NCBI GenBank assembly: GCA_015179125.1 | Contig: WHVA01000355.1 | Coordinates: 56,668-120,667, forward strand | Length of the DNA stretch: 64,000 nt | Direction: 5' to 3' | From: Gautieria morchelliformis | Taxonomy: Eukaryota > Basidiomycota > Agaricomycetes > Gomphales > Gomphaceae | Shown here: positions 53,715 through 64,000 of the stretch, one piece after another | Layout of the letters: every line of letters starts with the position of its first letter | How positions within the stretch are numbered: position 1 is the stretch's first letter | Position numbers and translations under genes: made by a program | Notes under the pieces: model-generated | Databases searched by the model: none | Told to the model about the DNA's origin: nothing | The model's input: only the letters and a program-made list of their open reading frames with translations

Positions 53715-55195
53715 TGTTTTGGAACCCGTTGAACTAAACGTAAAACTGTGGTGTTAAACACAATTCTAAAGTTCAATCAGAGATTTGACTTTACAAGCAC
53801 ACGCAAGCTTCGAAACTATTTTAACGGAGAACCCAATTAAGAAATTATACTCCGGTGAACAATCAGAATCAGTATTGGTACAGGAAGTGTAGCAATAGAG
53901 ATTTAACTGAACACGTGTAGTTCTTAGATTGTGCAATACTTTGTGAGGTCAAAGAATGTTTATAGGCGTCCAAGGGTCCAGATACTTTAAGGGGGAAAGC
54001 TACCTAGAGTCTTAGGACCGCGGGTCGAGTGAATTAAAGACAACAATAATCCCCAAGACGTGAAAAGATAGTTCTGCGCTTGAACTCTTCCTCAGTTCAA
54101 GTATGTCACTATTCTTGTGGCTTTTCTGGTTTTCCAACTCAACAAACGTAGGATATTAACTCACTTACCCTGAGTTAGGTTAATATCTGTAGTGCGTTGA
54201 TTGATCAAGAAAGATCAATTACTCAAAAGGCTATTAACCCACTTAACTCAGAGTTAAGTTAATAATCTATTGTGTGAATTGAATAACTAATAACCAAGTC
54301 TATTAGATCACTGCTCAGAGTGGCGTCTAATGGTACAGGATTACTAATCAGTTACTCTTAGTAATGTTGCTGTTCACAGCGCGATTAGTCAGAGCCTGCT
54401 GCAATTAAAATAGAGCACTCTTGTACTTCTCAGAGCCAATCAGAGTTGCTGCAATCTTAGACTGTAGCCAAGTCAGTGAGCCAGTACTTCGGTACAAGGC
54501 TGTGTTGAAGTCACACTTCAGTTACTCAAGGTATGAGTGGTTTGGGTGAAAGATGATTGATTGCTTCACTGCTAAAACTGCAGGCTATTTATACTGCATC
54601 TATCTAGCTTATGTAACTACTGCCAGGAACCTTGTAGAGGCTTCTACTACTGTGAAGAACCTTGTGGAAGCTTAGAGAAGCTTCAGGAAAGGTTTGGAAA
54701 CTATTGGAAGGCTGTGGAAGGTTCTATTGCTATATTGGGTTAAAGTCACAGCTCTGTGACAGTAAAGCTAAGAGTATGTAAGAAACTCCCACGCTCATGT
54801 GATTATCATGTGACGAAGGAAAGTCATGTGACTTCATGCTGGATTGAGGTCATGTGACTGTGTCATGTGATTGTCAGGTGACCGTAGATAATCAAGTGAC
54901 TTTGAGGTCAGGTGATTGTCAGGTGACTGTAGATAATCAGGTGACTATGAGGTCAGGTGATTGTCAGGTGACTGTGGATGATCAGGTGACTTTGAGCTGT
55001 TTTTGAGGTCATGTGATAGTCATGTGACCGTGGGGGATTCTTAGCTAAACTATCAAGAGATTGTTGTATCTTGTGGACCCAATGTGAGTGTAGCATAGAA
55101 ATATTAATACAACCTTCCTTGAGGACATTTGAAACTAATTAACTACCTAGTAAATGTTCATAAATAGGTAGCTACTTTGTGGACGATCCCTAACA
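53715..55195 (-). mobile_element. 3' LTR of gypsy element 3 (1481 bases)
   Basis: The minus-strand LTR runs TGTTAGGGATCG...GGGTTCCAAAACA. It is preceded, on the minus strand, by a polypurine tract (AAAGGGGGG, complement at about 55198-55207), so it is the downstream LTR of an element whose internal part lies at higher coordinates. A TATA box (complement of CTATTTATA) is at 54585-54593. The GTTCCAAAACA end is shared with the LTR at 27988-29438. It interrupts the GT17 gene. Confidence 0.8.
54795..55028 (-). repeat. Array of 15 TCA(T/G/A)GTGA motifs in the LTR
   Basis: Fifteen copies of TCATGTGA, TCAGGTGA or TCAAGTGA occur in 234 bases. The middle nine fall into three 45-base units starting at 54863, 54908 and 54953, with inner spacing 11, 18 and 16. 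The core is close to a CANNTG-type site with TCA/TGA flanks. In an LTR's U3 region such an array would be a good transcription-factor or silencing target. Confidence 0.8.
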
Positions 55196-55220
55196 CTATC
55201 CCCCCTTTCAAATGTTCGCT

Positions 55221-56330
55221 TTAGACCAATTCTACATCTTCAAAATTCATTAAAGAATTCCTGGGAGGTGCTGGTGTCGCAGGGTACTGGTCAGAGTTGA
55301 TGCGAGTATTGAAAGATGGTTTTGGAGACAAGTAGTCGATAGTAGAAGGATGAATAAAATAGGGATAACCGAGGGCGGCCTGTTCTTCAAATAGCTGCGC
55401 AAAGGAAGGCTGCCATTTAATGACTTGCTTGTTATGGTCGTTATGCTCGGTGTCGATGATAGGATGGATAGAGGAACAGTGAGCTTTGTTAGAAGATTCT
55501 CCATTAAGAGTCGAATTGCTAGGAGATGAGTCGCGAGTTCTCTTGCGGCTCTGTCGCTCCGTACGGACTCCAAGAGTGTAAGCTTTTGGTTCAAGCCAAT
55601 GCTCACGTTCGGCTTCATTGGAAATAGTCGTAGTATAACGGGTACGAGTGTTGAAACTCATATCTTCGCTGTAACGACGTCTGAGGGCCTCATAGAAGGG
55701 AAACTTTGTGGTGAGGTCCATGTATGCGTCATCTTGTCGTCCTTGATGCTGAGCAAGGTCTTGCCAGGTTCGAGAGGCCACTTCCAGGTGCAGTCCTCGA
55801 GATCGACGCAGTTTTCTTTTGCTTTCGCAGTCCACGCAGTGAGTTGATGGCTCGTCTGCTGCCACCTTTCAATCCACGACTCTATTTCGCTTTCTCTCCA
55901 GGGATTTTCAAGAAATTGAAAGCGAGGTAGTTGTCGGGTGGAATCGGAGCGCGTATCATGCTGATTTCGTGATATTTTTCGTCAGGAATGGTGAGCGGGA
56001 GTGTATTGGAATCAACATCTCCTTTCCAGCCTGCGGCGGCGGCAGGATGTATCGACACTTCATGCGCACGGCTTCCCAGATGCTGTCTGCTAGTTCAGGA
56101 CGGAGATAGACGTAAGTCTTTCCGAATAGGAGACAGTCGTCCAGTCGTGATGTCCAGGTTTGTAGTATTCAAAGTTGTCGGTGTGCTGGAACTCGAACTG
56201 AGGCATGGACACTGCGGCTTGAACAACTTTGTTTCCATCGTGTGAGAGTTGGTAGTCGATTGATGTTACAGGTGGGAAAAGAGACATGGAGAGAGATGGA
56301 TAAGATTTCAATTGAGCGACGCTAGATAGT
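55221..56330 (-). pseudogene. Extra ORF between the chromodomain and the 3' LTR of gypsy element 3
   Basis: Minus-strand pieces in order: TSIDYQLSHDGNKVVQAAVS with PQFEFQHTDNFEYYKPGHHD (56270-56130), YLRPELADSIWEAVRMKCRY and ILPPP (56110-56030), APIPPDNYLAFNFLKIPGE (55950-55890), CTWKWPLEPGKTLLSIKDDK (about 55800), and from about 55670 NEAEREHWLEPKAYTLGVRT, IKWQPSFAQLFEEQAALGYP, ending NFEDVELV at 55221 just before the polypurine tract. These need several frame changes, so the ORF is broken. I do not recognise a domain. Its place after pol is unusual for gypsy elements. Confidence 0.5.
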
Positions 56331-56464
56331 TGAGAGACTGTTTTTTGGATTTTTCAAGAGTTCTTTCTGATTTTATGTGTTTTCTTGGACTAGATAATTA
56401 TATTCGTACACTGTTTTTTCAAGACACGAAACTGAGAGAAGGTTCTAGGTGAGTCTGATCAGCT

Positions 56465-56795
56465 CTAGAGTCTTTGTTTCCTTCCTTGACATTCGTCCCA
56501 TTCTCGCACGACATCCGGTGCGTTTTTCAAATGTTTTCGTGTTAACCATTCATCGAATTGAGGTCCATATCCAACGAATCTGGTCAATAATTCTTCGGTA
56601 CGTCTTCCGTTTCTCGCAGCTCTCCAGCGAGACTTGATGATTTTCTCAACTTCATACTCAGGTACTTCGGAGAAATCAGCCCTATCGAGATGCTTCCTGG
56701 GACGATCTCCAAATTCTACCGGTGAGTCATTGTATTTCTCAAGGTGTGCCACGTTTAGCACAGGATGTAGTTCGTATGATGCGGGCATCCTCAGC
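56465..56795 (-). pseudogene. Chromovirus integrase end and chromodomain, gypsy element 3
   Basis: Minus strand reads MPASYELHPVLNVAHLEKYN, the conserved integrase end, then a chromodomain (VPEYEVEKIIKSRWRAARNG, ELLTRFVGYGPQFDEWLTRK). Chromodomains steer integration to particular chromatin. Upstream pol is missing because a piece of another LTR starts at 56796. Confidence 0.8.
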
Positions 56796-57390
56796 CCCCT
56801 CACTCTATTGTATGTTTATTCCATCTACCTAGTATCATGACCGCGCACCCCTATCCAACCCTGACTTGTGACGGCCTCTTTCCTATTCGCTGATACCTTA
56901 CGAGCATTCGATTATAAGTAGTTTACATCGCATGTATATTCCTCAGTTCAATTATCATACGTCGTTCATCTTGTGCAGCTTTGACCTCGCCGTGGTCATC
57001 ATCTTAAGTCTTCTCTTGGAGATTCTCATCTTTGACCAGCAGAGGACTTAGGCATCACTGGTGAGTTCTCATACTTCCTCTTCGTTACCTTAGCCTTCGA
57101 ACCATTTTCTATGCTGTTGGCGAAGGGCTCCGAAGGAGCACCTTCGCCAGCGAAGGGATTGTCGAGACTTAGACAGCCTTCCGTGAGACCTTGCACGTTA
57201 CATCGTCAAGAGTCACGGGCTATTTTGCTACGACTGTAGATAGGGTGAGCCCCTTTAGGCAAACCCTCTTACCTTGTGGACATTCATTGGTTCACCTATT
57301 CGCCGAACGGCATACTTATTCGCACAAGTTATTCGGGCATTCGCTGTGTTCACTAATACACGATATTAAGCTTGAAAACCAATCTTGACA
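56796..57390 (+). mobile_element. Fragment of the 41.2-42.4 kb LTR family
   Basis: About 595 bases match 41795-42394 with scattered changes, both ending CAATCTTGACA. The left 630 bases of the LTR are absent. It joins the chromodomain of gypsy 3 on the left and the foldback arm on the right, so it marks a junction between two rearranged blocks. Confidence 0.75.
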
Positions 57391-58044
57391 CTTCTAACCA
57401 ACAGATGTATGGGGCACTTCGATGGCGGAAATATCTGAGTGGGCTGGAGCTTGAACGAACAAGTCTGAGCTGTCGGCGAGGACAGGCATCTGTCTCGTAT
57501 TGGTATCTGAAGGATAGGGATGCCTGTAGCCTCTGAGGTACGGAGCTTCAGCTTAACAAGGCAGGAGCGTATAGAATTCTTCAAGTGGGTGAAGTCACAT
57601 GAATACCAACGTCGCAAAGGAGAAGTGAAGGGTCAGAGACAGAGGATGATTCTCTGTACGTTTATGCCACTGTATAAATGGCAGCCTCGATTTTCAGAAG
57701 TTGTAGACATAAGCTGTACTTGAGACATGTCGCGGACAGGCGGCGAGTCCGAATGCAGTCCTGAGACCATCGCCCTCTTACTTGGAACTGGGCCTGGCCT
57801 CGGGACTGGATTTGGACCTGAAGGGGAAGCATACGTATAGATCAGTGAGGTCAGTCTTATTCCACAAGTTATAACATCTGGTGAGAATCAAGACGGGAGT
57901 TGTTGAGTGTCTATGCGCATTAGATGCTGGTTGGTACAGCCAGACAGTTCATTCGTATTTTCAGGTCACAGGTCCAGGCGCACCCGCTGGGGTGTCCTAG
58001 AATGTCTCAGGCTGACGTGACCTCGGGATTCGGGGAGCTCGCCA
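57391..58044 (-). repeat. Foldback structure, left arm
   Basis: Reverse complement of 61272-61920. Shared landmarks are 'atgtatggggcacttcgatg' (57406) and 'ggtcacaggtccaggcgc' (57964) with their complements at 61885 and 61325. Both arms carry the same frame (LKNSIRSCL.KLKLRTSEAT; GIPIL) in opposite directions. The left arm is cut at its outer end by the LTR fragment. Confidence 0.8.
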
Positions 58045-58430
58045 GTGCCTACAAGGCCTGAGAAGCGGCCACGACTCAAGCTGACCGAACGCGACGACGA
58101 AGTAGCCATCATTGAACGCAACACATCGACCATCGGGCAGGATGAACCTCCTGCAGATGGCGTGAATTTACCCAACGTCACCCAAAAAAAAACAGGAAGC
58201 GGAAACAGAAACGGCCAGCTATCGAGCCTTATTCTTCAGATGACGTGCTCTACCACGATGTCGTATCTTTGCTGAAGAAAAGTGGCAGGGCTGTTGAAGC
58301 TGAAAAGGGATGGACACCCCAATGCCATTCGGAATGGAGGTCGAGCTTGTTGTGTCATCAACTGTATGCACTTCTAACAAACGTCCCAAGTGTTTCGTCT
58401 TACCACTTGCTCAAGGTGAATCCCTGTCCA
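58045..58430 (+). pseudogene. TRM2-like tRNA methyltransferase, N-terminal fragment
   Basis: Plus-strand pieces resemble the N-terminus of fungal Trm2, which makes 5-methyluridine at position 54 of tRNA: RPEKRPRLKLTERDDEVAII, then a basic stretch (NRKRKQKRPAIEPYSSDDVL), YHDVVSLLKKSG and, in another frame, MDTPMPFGMEVELVVSSTVC. Frame changes lie in an A9 run near 58187 and near 58315. The catalytic SAM-binding part is absent and the similarity fades after about 58420. It starts exactly at the inner edge of the left foldback arm. The family call rests on the SSDDVL.HDVVSLL and PFG.EVE.VVSS strings. Confidence 0.5.
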
Positions 58431-58547
58431 TTCTTCCCTCACCACATAAACCATGTGTGGTGGCTGTACTGTTCGTGTTAATACTGCAACAGCAGCTTAC
58501 TGTCCTGACGCTAGTCCTCAGCCATTCTGGTACGGAGGAATCAATCT

Positions 58548-59093
58548 TTAATATTCGATCTTCACAGGGACCAACGTTTGCAAAGAAGTCGATAATGTGT
58601 CAGGAGTCTCTTTCAAGCGAGGTTTCATGAGCAGCACAATGGGTCCACCAGTAAGACTTGTACAATGTGAAAGTACAAATGCTTGAGCAGGAGGACACCA
58701 ACCTCCTTTGTCTATCCACCTCCTGACTGCCGCCACTGACATCAACGATGACAACGACACTATCAATGGCTCGAGGAGGGAGTGACTTCCAATTTGGTTG
58801 TTCTCAACAAAGCCTGTAGGAAGGGGCAGACATTCTTCAGAAATTGAACAAGTGTGTATGCTCACCTCGACAGGCGCTACGGGGGGGTCCAATTCATCCA
58901 GCACTTGGTCTGCCAGAGGAGGACACTGGGAAATGGTGAGGCGTTCAAAGAGTGGCAGGGATAGCTGTGCCACCAACACCCTAGCATTCATAGGTCCCGG
59001 GAGTTCAAGGTTAGTAATATTAGAAAGCACAATTCGCCCCTTCCATTGCTGACCCGGTCTCCAAAACCAACATGGATAAGCAAACAGTAACAC
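58548..59093 (-). CDS. Possible leucine-rich-repeat/F-box-type fragment
   Basis: The minus frame from 59093 reads RIVLSNITNLELPGPMNARV, LVAQLSLPLFERLTISQCPP and later SLLEPLIVSLSSLMSVAAVR, a leucine-rich pattern like the LRR tails of Agaricomycete F-box proteins. No F-box is visible, and the frame begins and ends without clear gene signals, so it is probably a fragment held in the foldback structure. Confidence 0.3.
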   Translation of the reverse strand: MLLFAYPCWFWRPGQQWKGRIVLSNITNLELPGPMNARVLVAQLSLPLFERLTISQCPPLADQVLDELDPPVAPVEVSIHTCSISEECLPLPTGFVENNQIGSHSLLEPLIVSLSSLMSVAAVRRWIDKGGWCPPAQAFVLSHCTSLTGGPIVLLMKPRLKETPDTLSTSLQTLVPVKIEY

Positions 59094-61271
59094 ATGAATA
59101 TGGTCTGTTGCTGGATGGTGATTAGAGGTGCTTCAAGGCTTTTATTATATTCCATATCAGCAATATCAGTTGACCATCACTGTCAACTTTACAGTCAATA
59201 GAATAAGGTGAGAGCGGTACAGCCAAAAACCTGCCCCTGGGCCTTCTAGTCAGCCTATACGTCTTCGCGGCTGTCCTCCTTGAGAAGGTTGGTGAATTCA
59301 TGCAAGCATTCAGAGATTCTCGTAAAGTACCAAAGAGGCGTCATGTGGGTGATTTTGGAACTACCTTTTAGGGATATGATTGATCTGCGCTTCTTTTCTG
59401 GAAAACTTTCTCGTGCTCTCACTGTGGGAAGAAAAGGCACTTGTTATCAGTTCCGGAGGGACTGATGACAAGTGTCATTTCCACCCCGGATCAGTGACAC
59501 TTGTCCGCAGTGCCTTCGATGGAGCTGCAGCGAAGTCAAACTGATGTGCAGTAGTAAAAATGACTAGGAAAAGTACAATTTAGCACTGCTCATCAGTGTC
59601 CAACTCACTGCTTATAAGTTCAAATTTTATATAAGTCACTGGTATCAAGTGCTGCTATACACTGCAGTAGGAGCCGAAAAGAATGCAATACACAACCGGG
59701 CGGCTCATTGCCAACCACCCAGTAGACAGCATAGCTACAATGATAAGGTCACAAGAGCTCACGGGTATGAAAACATAGCAGGCAGAATAAACACATGGAC
59801 TTGCAATGTGCTTGAGGCAGCGATAGCGAAAACTGTCAGAAACAGATGGTGGAACGAGGAGTGGCAGAGCTGAGAGCTAGCAGCGGAGGTTCGACAAGCA
59901 GAGTGATATTGAGCATGTTCAATGAATGCATCAGTCTTCCTCTTCCTCTTCATCCCGCTATGGTTGTGGTTGTCATCGGATGTCAGGTCTAGCGTGTCCA
60001 CCAGAGCGTCCAGGTGTGCATCCCCCCCCCCCCATCCGCGCACGAGCCACAACACCTCCCAGGAAGACCCCAGCCAGCACTGCACGCTCTCCAGCACTCC
60101 GTCACCCACACCAGGTCTGCGCTATGCAGCTCCGCCATCCGCCACCCCACCACCGACTCACCTCCCCCCACGAACCGTCATGCTCCGGAAGTAGTACTCC
60201 TCCACCCGCCTGTTCCTGAACATCCCGTAGATCCACAGCTGGTGGGAACCGACAGGCCAGGCCCGCCCTACTAGATGAAGAACCTGGCATTCATCAGCGA
60301 CCCGGACACTTTGTGGATGTGGAGTGAGGGCACGGGCGGCGCAGATAAAGCCACCATGTGTGCAGGTAAAGACACCGTGTGTGGTGAGCGTACGGCGTCG
60401 AACATCCACCCGGGCACACGCAGCGTGCCTATGAGGCGGAGCGTCGTGTGCAAACACGGCCGACTTGTATTGCCTGTGTGCGAGCGGGTATAAGCAAGGA
60501 GGTACAACAAAGGTAACGAGTAGCAAGGTTTGGCTCGTTTTTCGCACTCCTTTCACACTGTGCTGTTGATTCAACCTGCTGTAGAACATCTGGTTCGTTA
60601 TATCAGTGTCGTTGCTCGGAGTGTCGATCTTGGGCTGTAGTGCTGGATCTGGGGATGGAGGCAGAGAGGAAGAATTATTGGTAAAGGGAGTGAGGTCACG
60701 TTCTATATATTATTCTGAGATTGTTGGACTGCATTAGAGACTGAAATAGAGGAGATTAAGTACACATACAGTCACTTTCGCATATCGACTTGGAAAAATC
60801 TTACAAGCATTCAGCGAACAGAATGTCATCGTCATCTACTCCGGGGGTACTAAAAGCCTTCCTCAGAGATAGAGTACGTTATTGTCAGTAGATCGTAGGG
60901 TTACCATTTTAATATGCGCATTAGTGAGAACATGTACCAGAAGTCCATGAGAACATGCGGATCACTGAGCATGGATAGATTCACGATGTTATAAAGGTGT
61001 TATTGAGGGAAGCGGAGGAAAAGTGCTACTGAGCGATAGTAACGAAAGGGTTAAATGGTGGTGATAGTGGTGGAGAGAGATGCAAAATGTGATTGTCGGA
61101 GCTTGAAAGGACTTATTTTCTTTAGCTGACTTCACGACAAAGCACCATGCCACTGCCGACCCGAATGCAACAAACTTCTGGGTTCTAGACAACGATACAG
61201 ACACTTGAAGGCACTCATGCAGAAGGTGCTTGGTGAAGAGGGTAGTTAGCTCATCGGATCTTGAGTGCTGG
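59094..61271. other. Interior of the foldback structure, nothing recognised
   Basis: Contains a P/H/S-rich GC block at 59990-60480 with overlapping frames on both strands, and a short piece near 61125-61205 (HHATADPNATNFWVLDNDTD) that looks protein-like but is not identified. Confidence 0.4.
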
Positions 61272-61920
61272 CAAGCTCCCCGAATCCCGAGGTCACGTCA
61301 GCCCGAGACACCCCAACCGTTGCGCCTGGACCTGTGACCTGAAAATACGAACGAACTGTCTGGCTGTACCAACCAGCATCTAATGCTCATAGACGCTCAA
61401 TAACTCCCGTCTTGATTCTCACCAGATGTTATAACTTGTGGAATAAGACCTACCTCACTGATCTATACGTATGCTTCCCTTCAGGTCCAAATCCAGTCCC
61501 GAGACCAGGCCCAGTTCCAAGTAAGATGGCGATGGTCTTGGGACCACATTTGGACTCGCCGCCTGTCTGCGACATGTCTCGAGTACAGCTTATGTCTACA
61601 ACTTCCGAAAATCGAGGCTGCCATTTATACTGTGGCATAAACGTACAGAGAATCATCCTCTTGTCTTCTGACCCTTCACCCTCTCCTTTGCGATGTTGGT
61701 ATTCATGTTGACTTTCACCCACTTGAAGAATTCTATACGCTCCTGCCTCATTAAGCTGAAGCTCCGTACCTCAGAGGCTACAGGCATCCCTATCCTTCCA
61801 GATACCAATACGAGACAGATGCCTGTCCTCGTTGACAGCTCAGACTTGTTCGTTCAAGCTCCAGCCCACTCAGATATTTCCGCCATCGAAGTGCCCCATA
61901 CATCTGTTGGGTTAGAAGAA
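61272..61920 (+). repeat. Foldback structure, right arm
   Basis: Inverted partner of 57391-58044, at the other side of a 3.2-kb interior. The frame in this arm continues rightward past 61920 (EEEFDSTSALPFEQSKRAAP), which shows how the left arm was cut. Confidence 0.8.
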
Positions 61921-62362
61921 GAATTCGACTCCACGTCTGCCTTGCCTTTTGAGCAATCCAAACGAGCAGCCCCCTCTACGACGTCAGCTTATCGAGCAGC
62001 AGCATCGACACCATGTCGCTAGCTCCAAACTTGGGATTGTTCCATGGTAGTCATGTGTGTCACCACTTGCATCCACAACTACCATCCTAACCGCTTACCT
62101 ACGGGATCTGTTCGGCTTCGACGTGTATATATCTCACCACGACCAGCATGAACCACCCTATCTCTTTGAGTTCCCCGCCGTGCCCCCATGGGACGAACTA
62201 GTAACTGCATTGGTGACAGAGACAGGTTGCGAGGCCGACGGCATTGTCCTCTCCAGTAAAGTCTACCCTGACATGGTGGATGATGAGCCCTCATACCAAG
62301 CGTGGCTTACATGGTCCCTGGAAAGTGATGGGCTTTGCAGCACTGATCTGTGGCTCGATTGA
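61693..62362 (+). CDS. Hypothetical frames, possibly one spliced gene
   Basis: One frame (61693-62022) reads HLKNSIRSCLIKLKLRTSEA, QMPVLVDSSDLFVQAPAHSD; another (62057-62362) reads LFGFDVYISHHDQHEPPYLF, FPAVPPWDELVTALVTETGC, SYQAWLTWSLESDGLCST. The second is acidic and aromatic and looks protein-like. I cannot confirm an intron joining them, and no family is recognised. Confidence 0.3.
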
Positions 62363-62449
62363 ACAGCATTTTTGCCTTATGAGAGGTACGTTGTTGACAC
62401 TGTGCAGTTTTAGGTTTATGGCTTGTCCCGTCAGCTAACCGCTCTTCAT

Positions 62450-63460
62450 GATCTAGTAGGACATCTTCATGTGGACATTCGCTCTCTAACTCCAGATCCG
62501 ATGTTTCTTTGTATTTGATGATGGACTGAGTAATATTGTTGTATTCATTTTTCCCTCAATCGGACGGTTTTATAATATGCTTTGTCACCTACATACCGTT
62601 TCGGTTTCGTATCTTATCTTTGTCTAGATTCGGATTTGGCCTGGCGTCGTCATGTATGACATTGTATGTACGCAGTTCACCCTCTCCAGTCTTTCTTGCG
62701 TTGGCGCGCGAGTCGTCCAATGAGAGATCGATAGAACACTGTCTCGTCGAGATAAACAATGAGGACGATTGTACAGTATCATGCACACTGATTCGGGAAC
62801 CATTACTCGCCGAGTATCAGAAAAACACCGCTCTCAAAGTGCCGAAGGGAGCAAAGACTTGGAATGCGTGGTTGTCTGGCCCAGGACTAATTTGACAGTA
62901 TACATATTCGGTACAAGAATTTATTACTTTCGTGATGCTGTACCTGCAGGCACGCTCGCCGTCGGTGCGCGTGTGCAGCCCAAACCCTGAGCAACATACT
63001 AGCCGGTTTTAAGCCCCGAGCCTACTGTAAGGCCCGGCCGGTGTTGTGTACCGCGATGAGCAGTATCTACGACCCCAATTTTGTACGTTGCATAGGAGGA
63101 TAGAGGGAGGGTTGGGAGCTGCGATGGAGGTATTGTTCTGTCTGGCTGCGCAAGAAAGGTGTCAGATAGCTGTTGCCCCGAAGCATGTCCTCATTGTCTG
63201 AGACGTCAGACTCCCCGTCCAGCCTCCTTGCGTTCCTAGCCGCATTCCTGATTTCTTACGCCGTTGATGTCTGCGAGGGCTGTTGGGTCATTTCTTCTGT
63301 TGGTGTCAAAGACGTGGTATTGGAAGGGATGACGTTGGTTGAAGAGTCGCCAGCTGATCTAATCCGGTGATGATGTTCGGGTGACCTTCTGATGTGTCTG
63401 GTGGCCCGGTGATCTCTCTTTTCGCACGCGCGCTGATACATCCACACGCATCCACCAAAA
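62450..63460. other. Stretch without recognised genes
   Basis: Frames up to 119 codons (62536-62895 plus) have no domain. Confidence 0.4.
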
Positions 63461-63466
63461 TCAATG

Positions 63467-63487
63467 CCCCCCCCCCCCCCCCCCCCC
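63467..63487 (+). repeat. 21-base C homopolymer
   Basis: A run of 21 C bases. It is long enough to be length-unstable and to cause sequencing error. Confidence 0.9.
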
Positions 63488-63566
63488 ATTATTCCTGCCA
63501 GTTCGCAGTCGCAGGGAATGAACCAAGTCATCCGCAAAACAGAACTATCCGCTCGCCGACACCTGC

Positions 63567-63855
63567 ACCTGATCTAGGCGACCCAGTAGCCATTCTGAAC
63601 ACCAGAGGGATTAGTGAGAGCAACAAAACCGACATATCTGCTCTAGCCACAGCACTCGAGTCCTTCGGTGATTTCAAGTGCGGCACCTCCCGGAACCTAG
63701 GCAAAGAAGGCGCTACACAGCTGGTCGCCATCGCTAAGCTGCTGAGGGAGGCCTCGCACCTGTACGGGAACAACAGAGTAGCGACCAACGCCGACCTGCA
63801 ACAGGCTGTCTCCGACATCAAAGAAGCGGTCACCTTTGCCCATGGTCAGCCCTAG
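63567..63855 (+). CDS. ORF fragment of unknown family
   Basis: The frame reads RGISESNKTDISALATALES, GKEGATQLVAIAKLLREASH, ATNADLQQAVSDIKEAVTFA and stops at 63855. The even helical pattern with T/S-rich lead is protein-like, and the ORF lies between the poly-C run and a palindromic repeat. It could be an N-terminal transposon ORF, but there is no decisive motif. Confidence 0.3.
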
Positions 63856-63867
63856 GGATGCACACCG

Positions 63868-64000
63868 TCCGTATTACGGCCATGGCCGTATAATGTACGG
63901 CGGGTTGACGGATACGGCAGACCGTATGCCGTCCATATGATCAAGACCTCTCCCTCTGACGGTACGGTACGGCACCGTACCGGCCGTATTACGGTTGACG
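63868..64000. repeat. TACGG/CCGTA-rich palindromic repeat (MITE-like)
   Basis: More than ten TACGG or CCGTA pentamers lie in 130 bases, several as palindromes ('ccgtattacgg' at both ends of the visible part, 'ggtacggtacggcaccgtac' near 63961). The outer inverted copies suggest a hairpin or miniature inverted-repeat element that runs to or past the window end. Confidence 0.6.

Overview
The window is eukaryotic and looks like a gene-poor, transposon-dense stretch of an Agaricomycete-type basidiomycete genome. The reasons are short GT-AG introns of about 50-65 bases, a C2/NACHT/WD40 gene and a second NACHT gene of the kind these fungi carry in large numbers, a spliced glutathione S-transferase, a family-17 glycosyltransferase, chromodomain Ty3/gypsy elements, and a large multi-exon transposase-like gene of a multicopy Agaricomycete family. 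No bacterial operon, rRNA or CRISPR array was seen. All family names come from recognising motifs by eye; no database search was run.

Layout. 1-8.7 kb is a nest of inverted and direct copies of one repeat family; one copy carries an intact, spliced 48-residue secreted peptide gene (7817-8028). 9.0-16.0 kb, minus strand, is a transposase-like locus: a large multi-exon protein, a companion protein and a coiled-coil ORF. 16.6-17.1 kb is more of the first repeat family. A GST gene (one frameshift) lies at 17.9-18.85 kb, a broken Hsp70/BiP C-terminus at 20.1-20.6 kb, and a broken NACHT gene at 21.4-23.1 kb, cut off by a tRNA-derived SINE-like element. 23.9-30.1 kb is built around two nearly identical 1.45-kb LTRs in opposite orientation, with a decayed TUP1 fragment and mirrored minisatellites. 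31.2-34.8 kb is a broken gypsy element that has replaced the 3' end of the NACHT-WD40 gene at 34.7-39.3 kb. 39.85-40.97 kb and 47.56-48.6 kb are AT-rich islands; the first holds a decayed D5-type primase-helicase N-domain and the second a tRNA-like sequence. Between them lie a gypsy pol tail with its LTR and a second broken gypsy element. At 53.2-57.4 kb a family-17 glycosyltransferase gene is cut by the LTR of a third gypsy element. 57.4-61.9 kb is a foldback structure enclosing a TRM2-like fragment. The window ends in a TACGG-rich palindromic repeat.

How the parts relate. Most host genes here are broken, and several breaks coincide with a mobile-element boundary: NACHT-WD40 with gypsy, NACHT with SINE, GT17 with LTR. 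Fragments of conserved genes (TUP1, TRM2, BiP) sit within or beside inverted repeats, which suggests capture or rearrangement. Many in-frame stops in the elements fit C:G to T:A transitions. Several frameshifts sit in homopolymer runs, so some apparent breaks could be sequencing errors.
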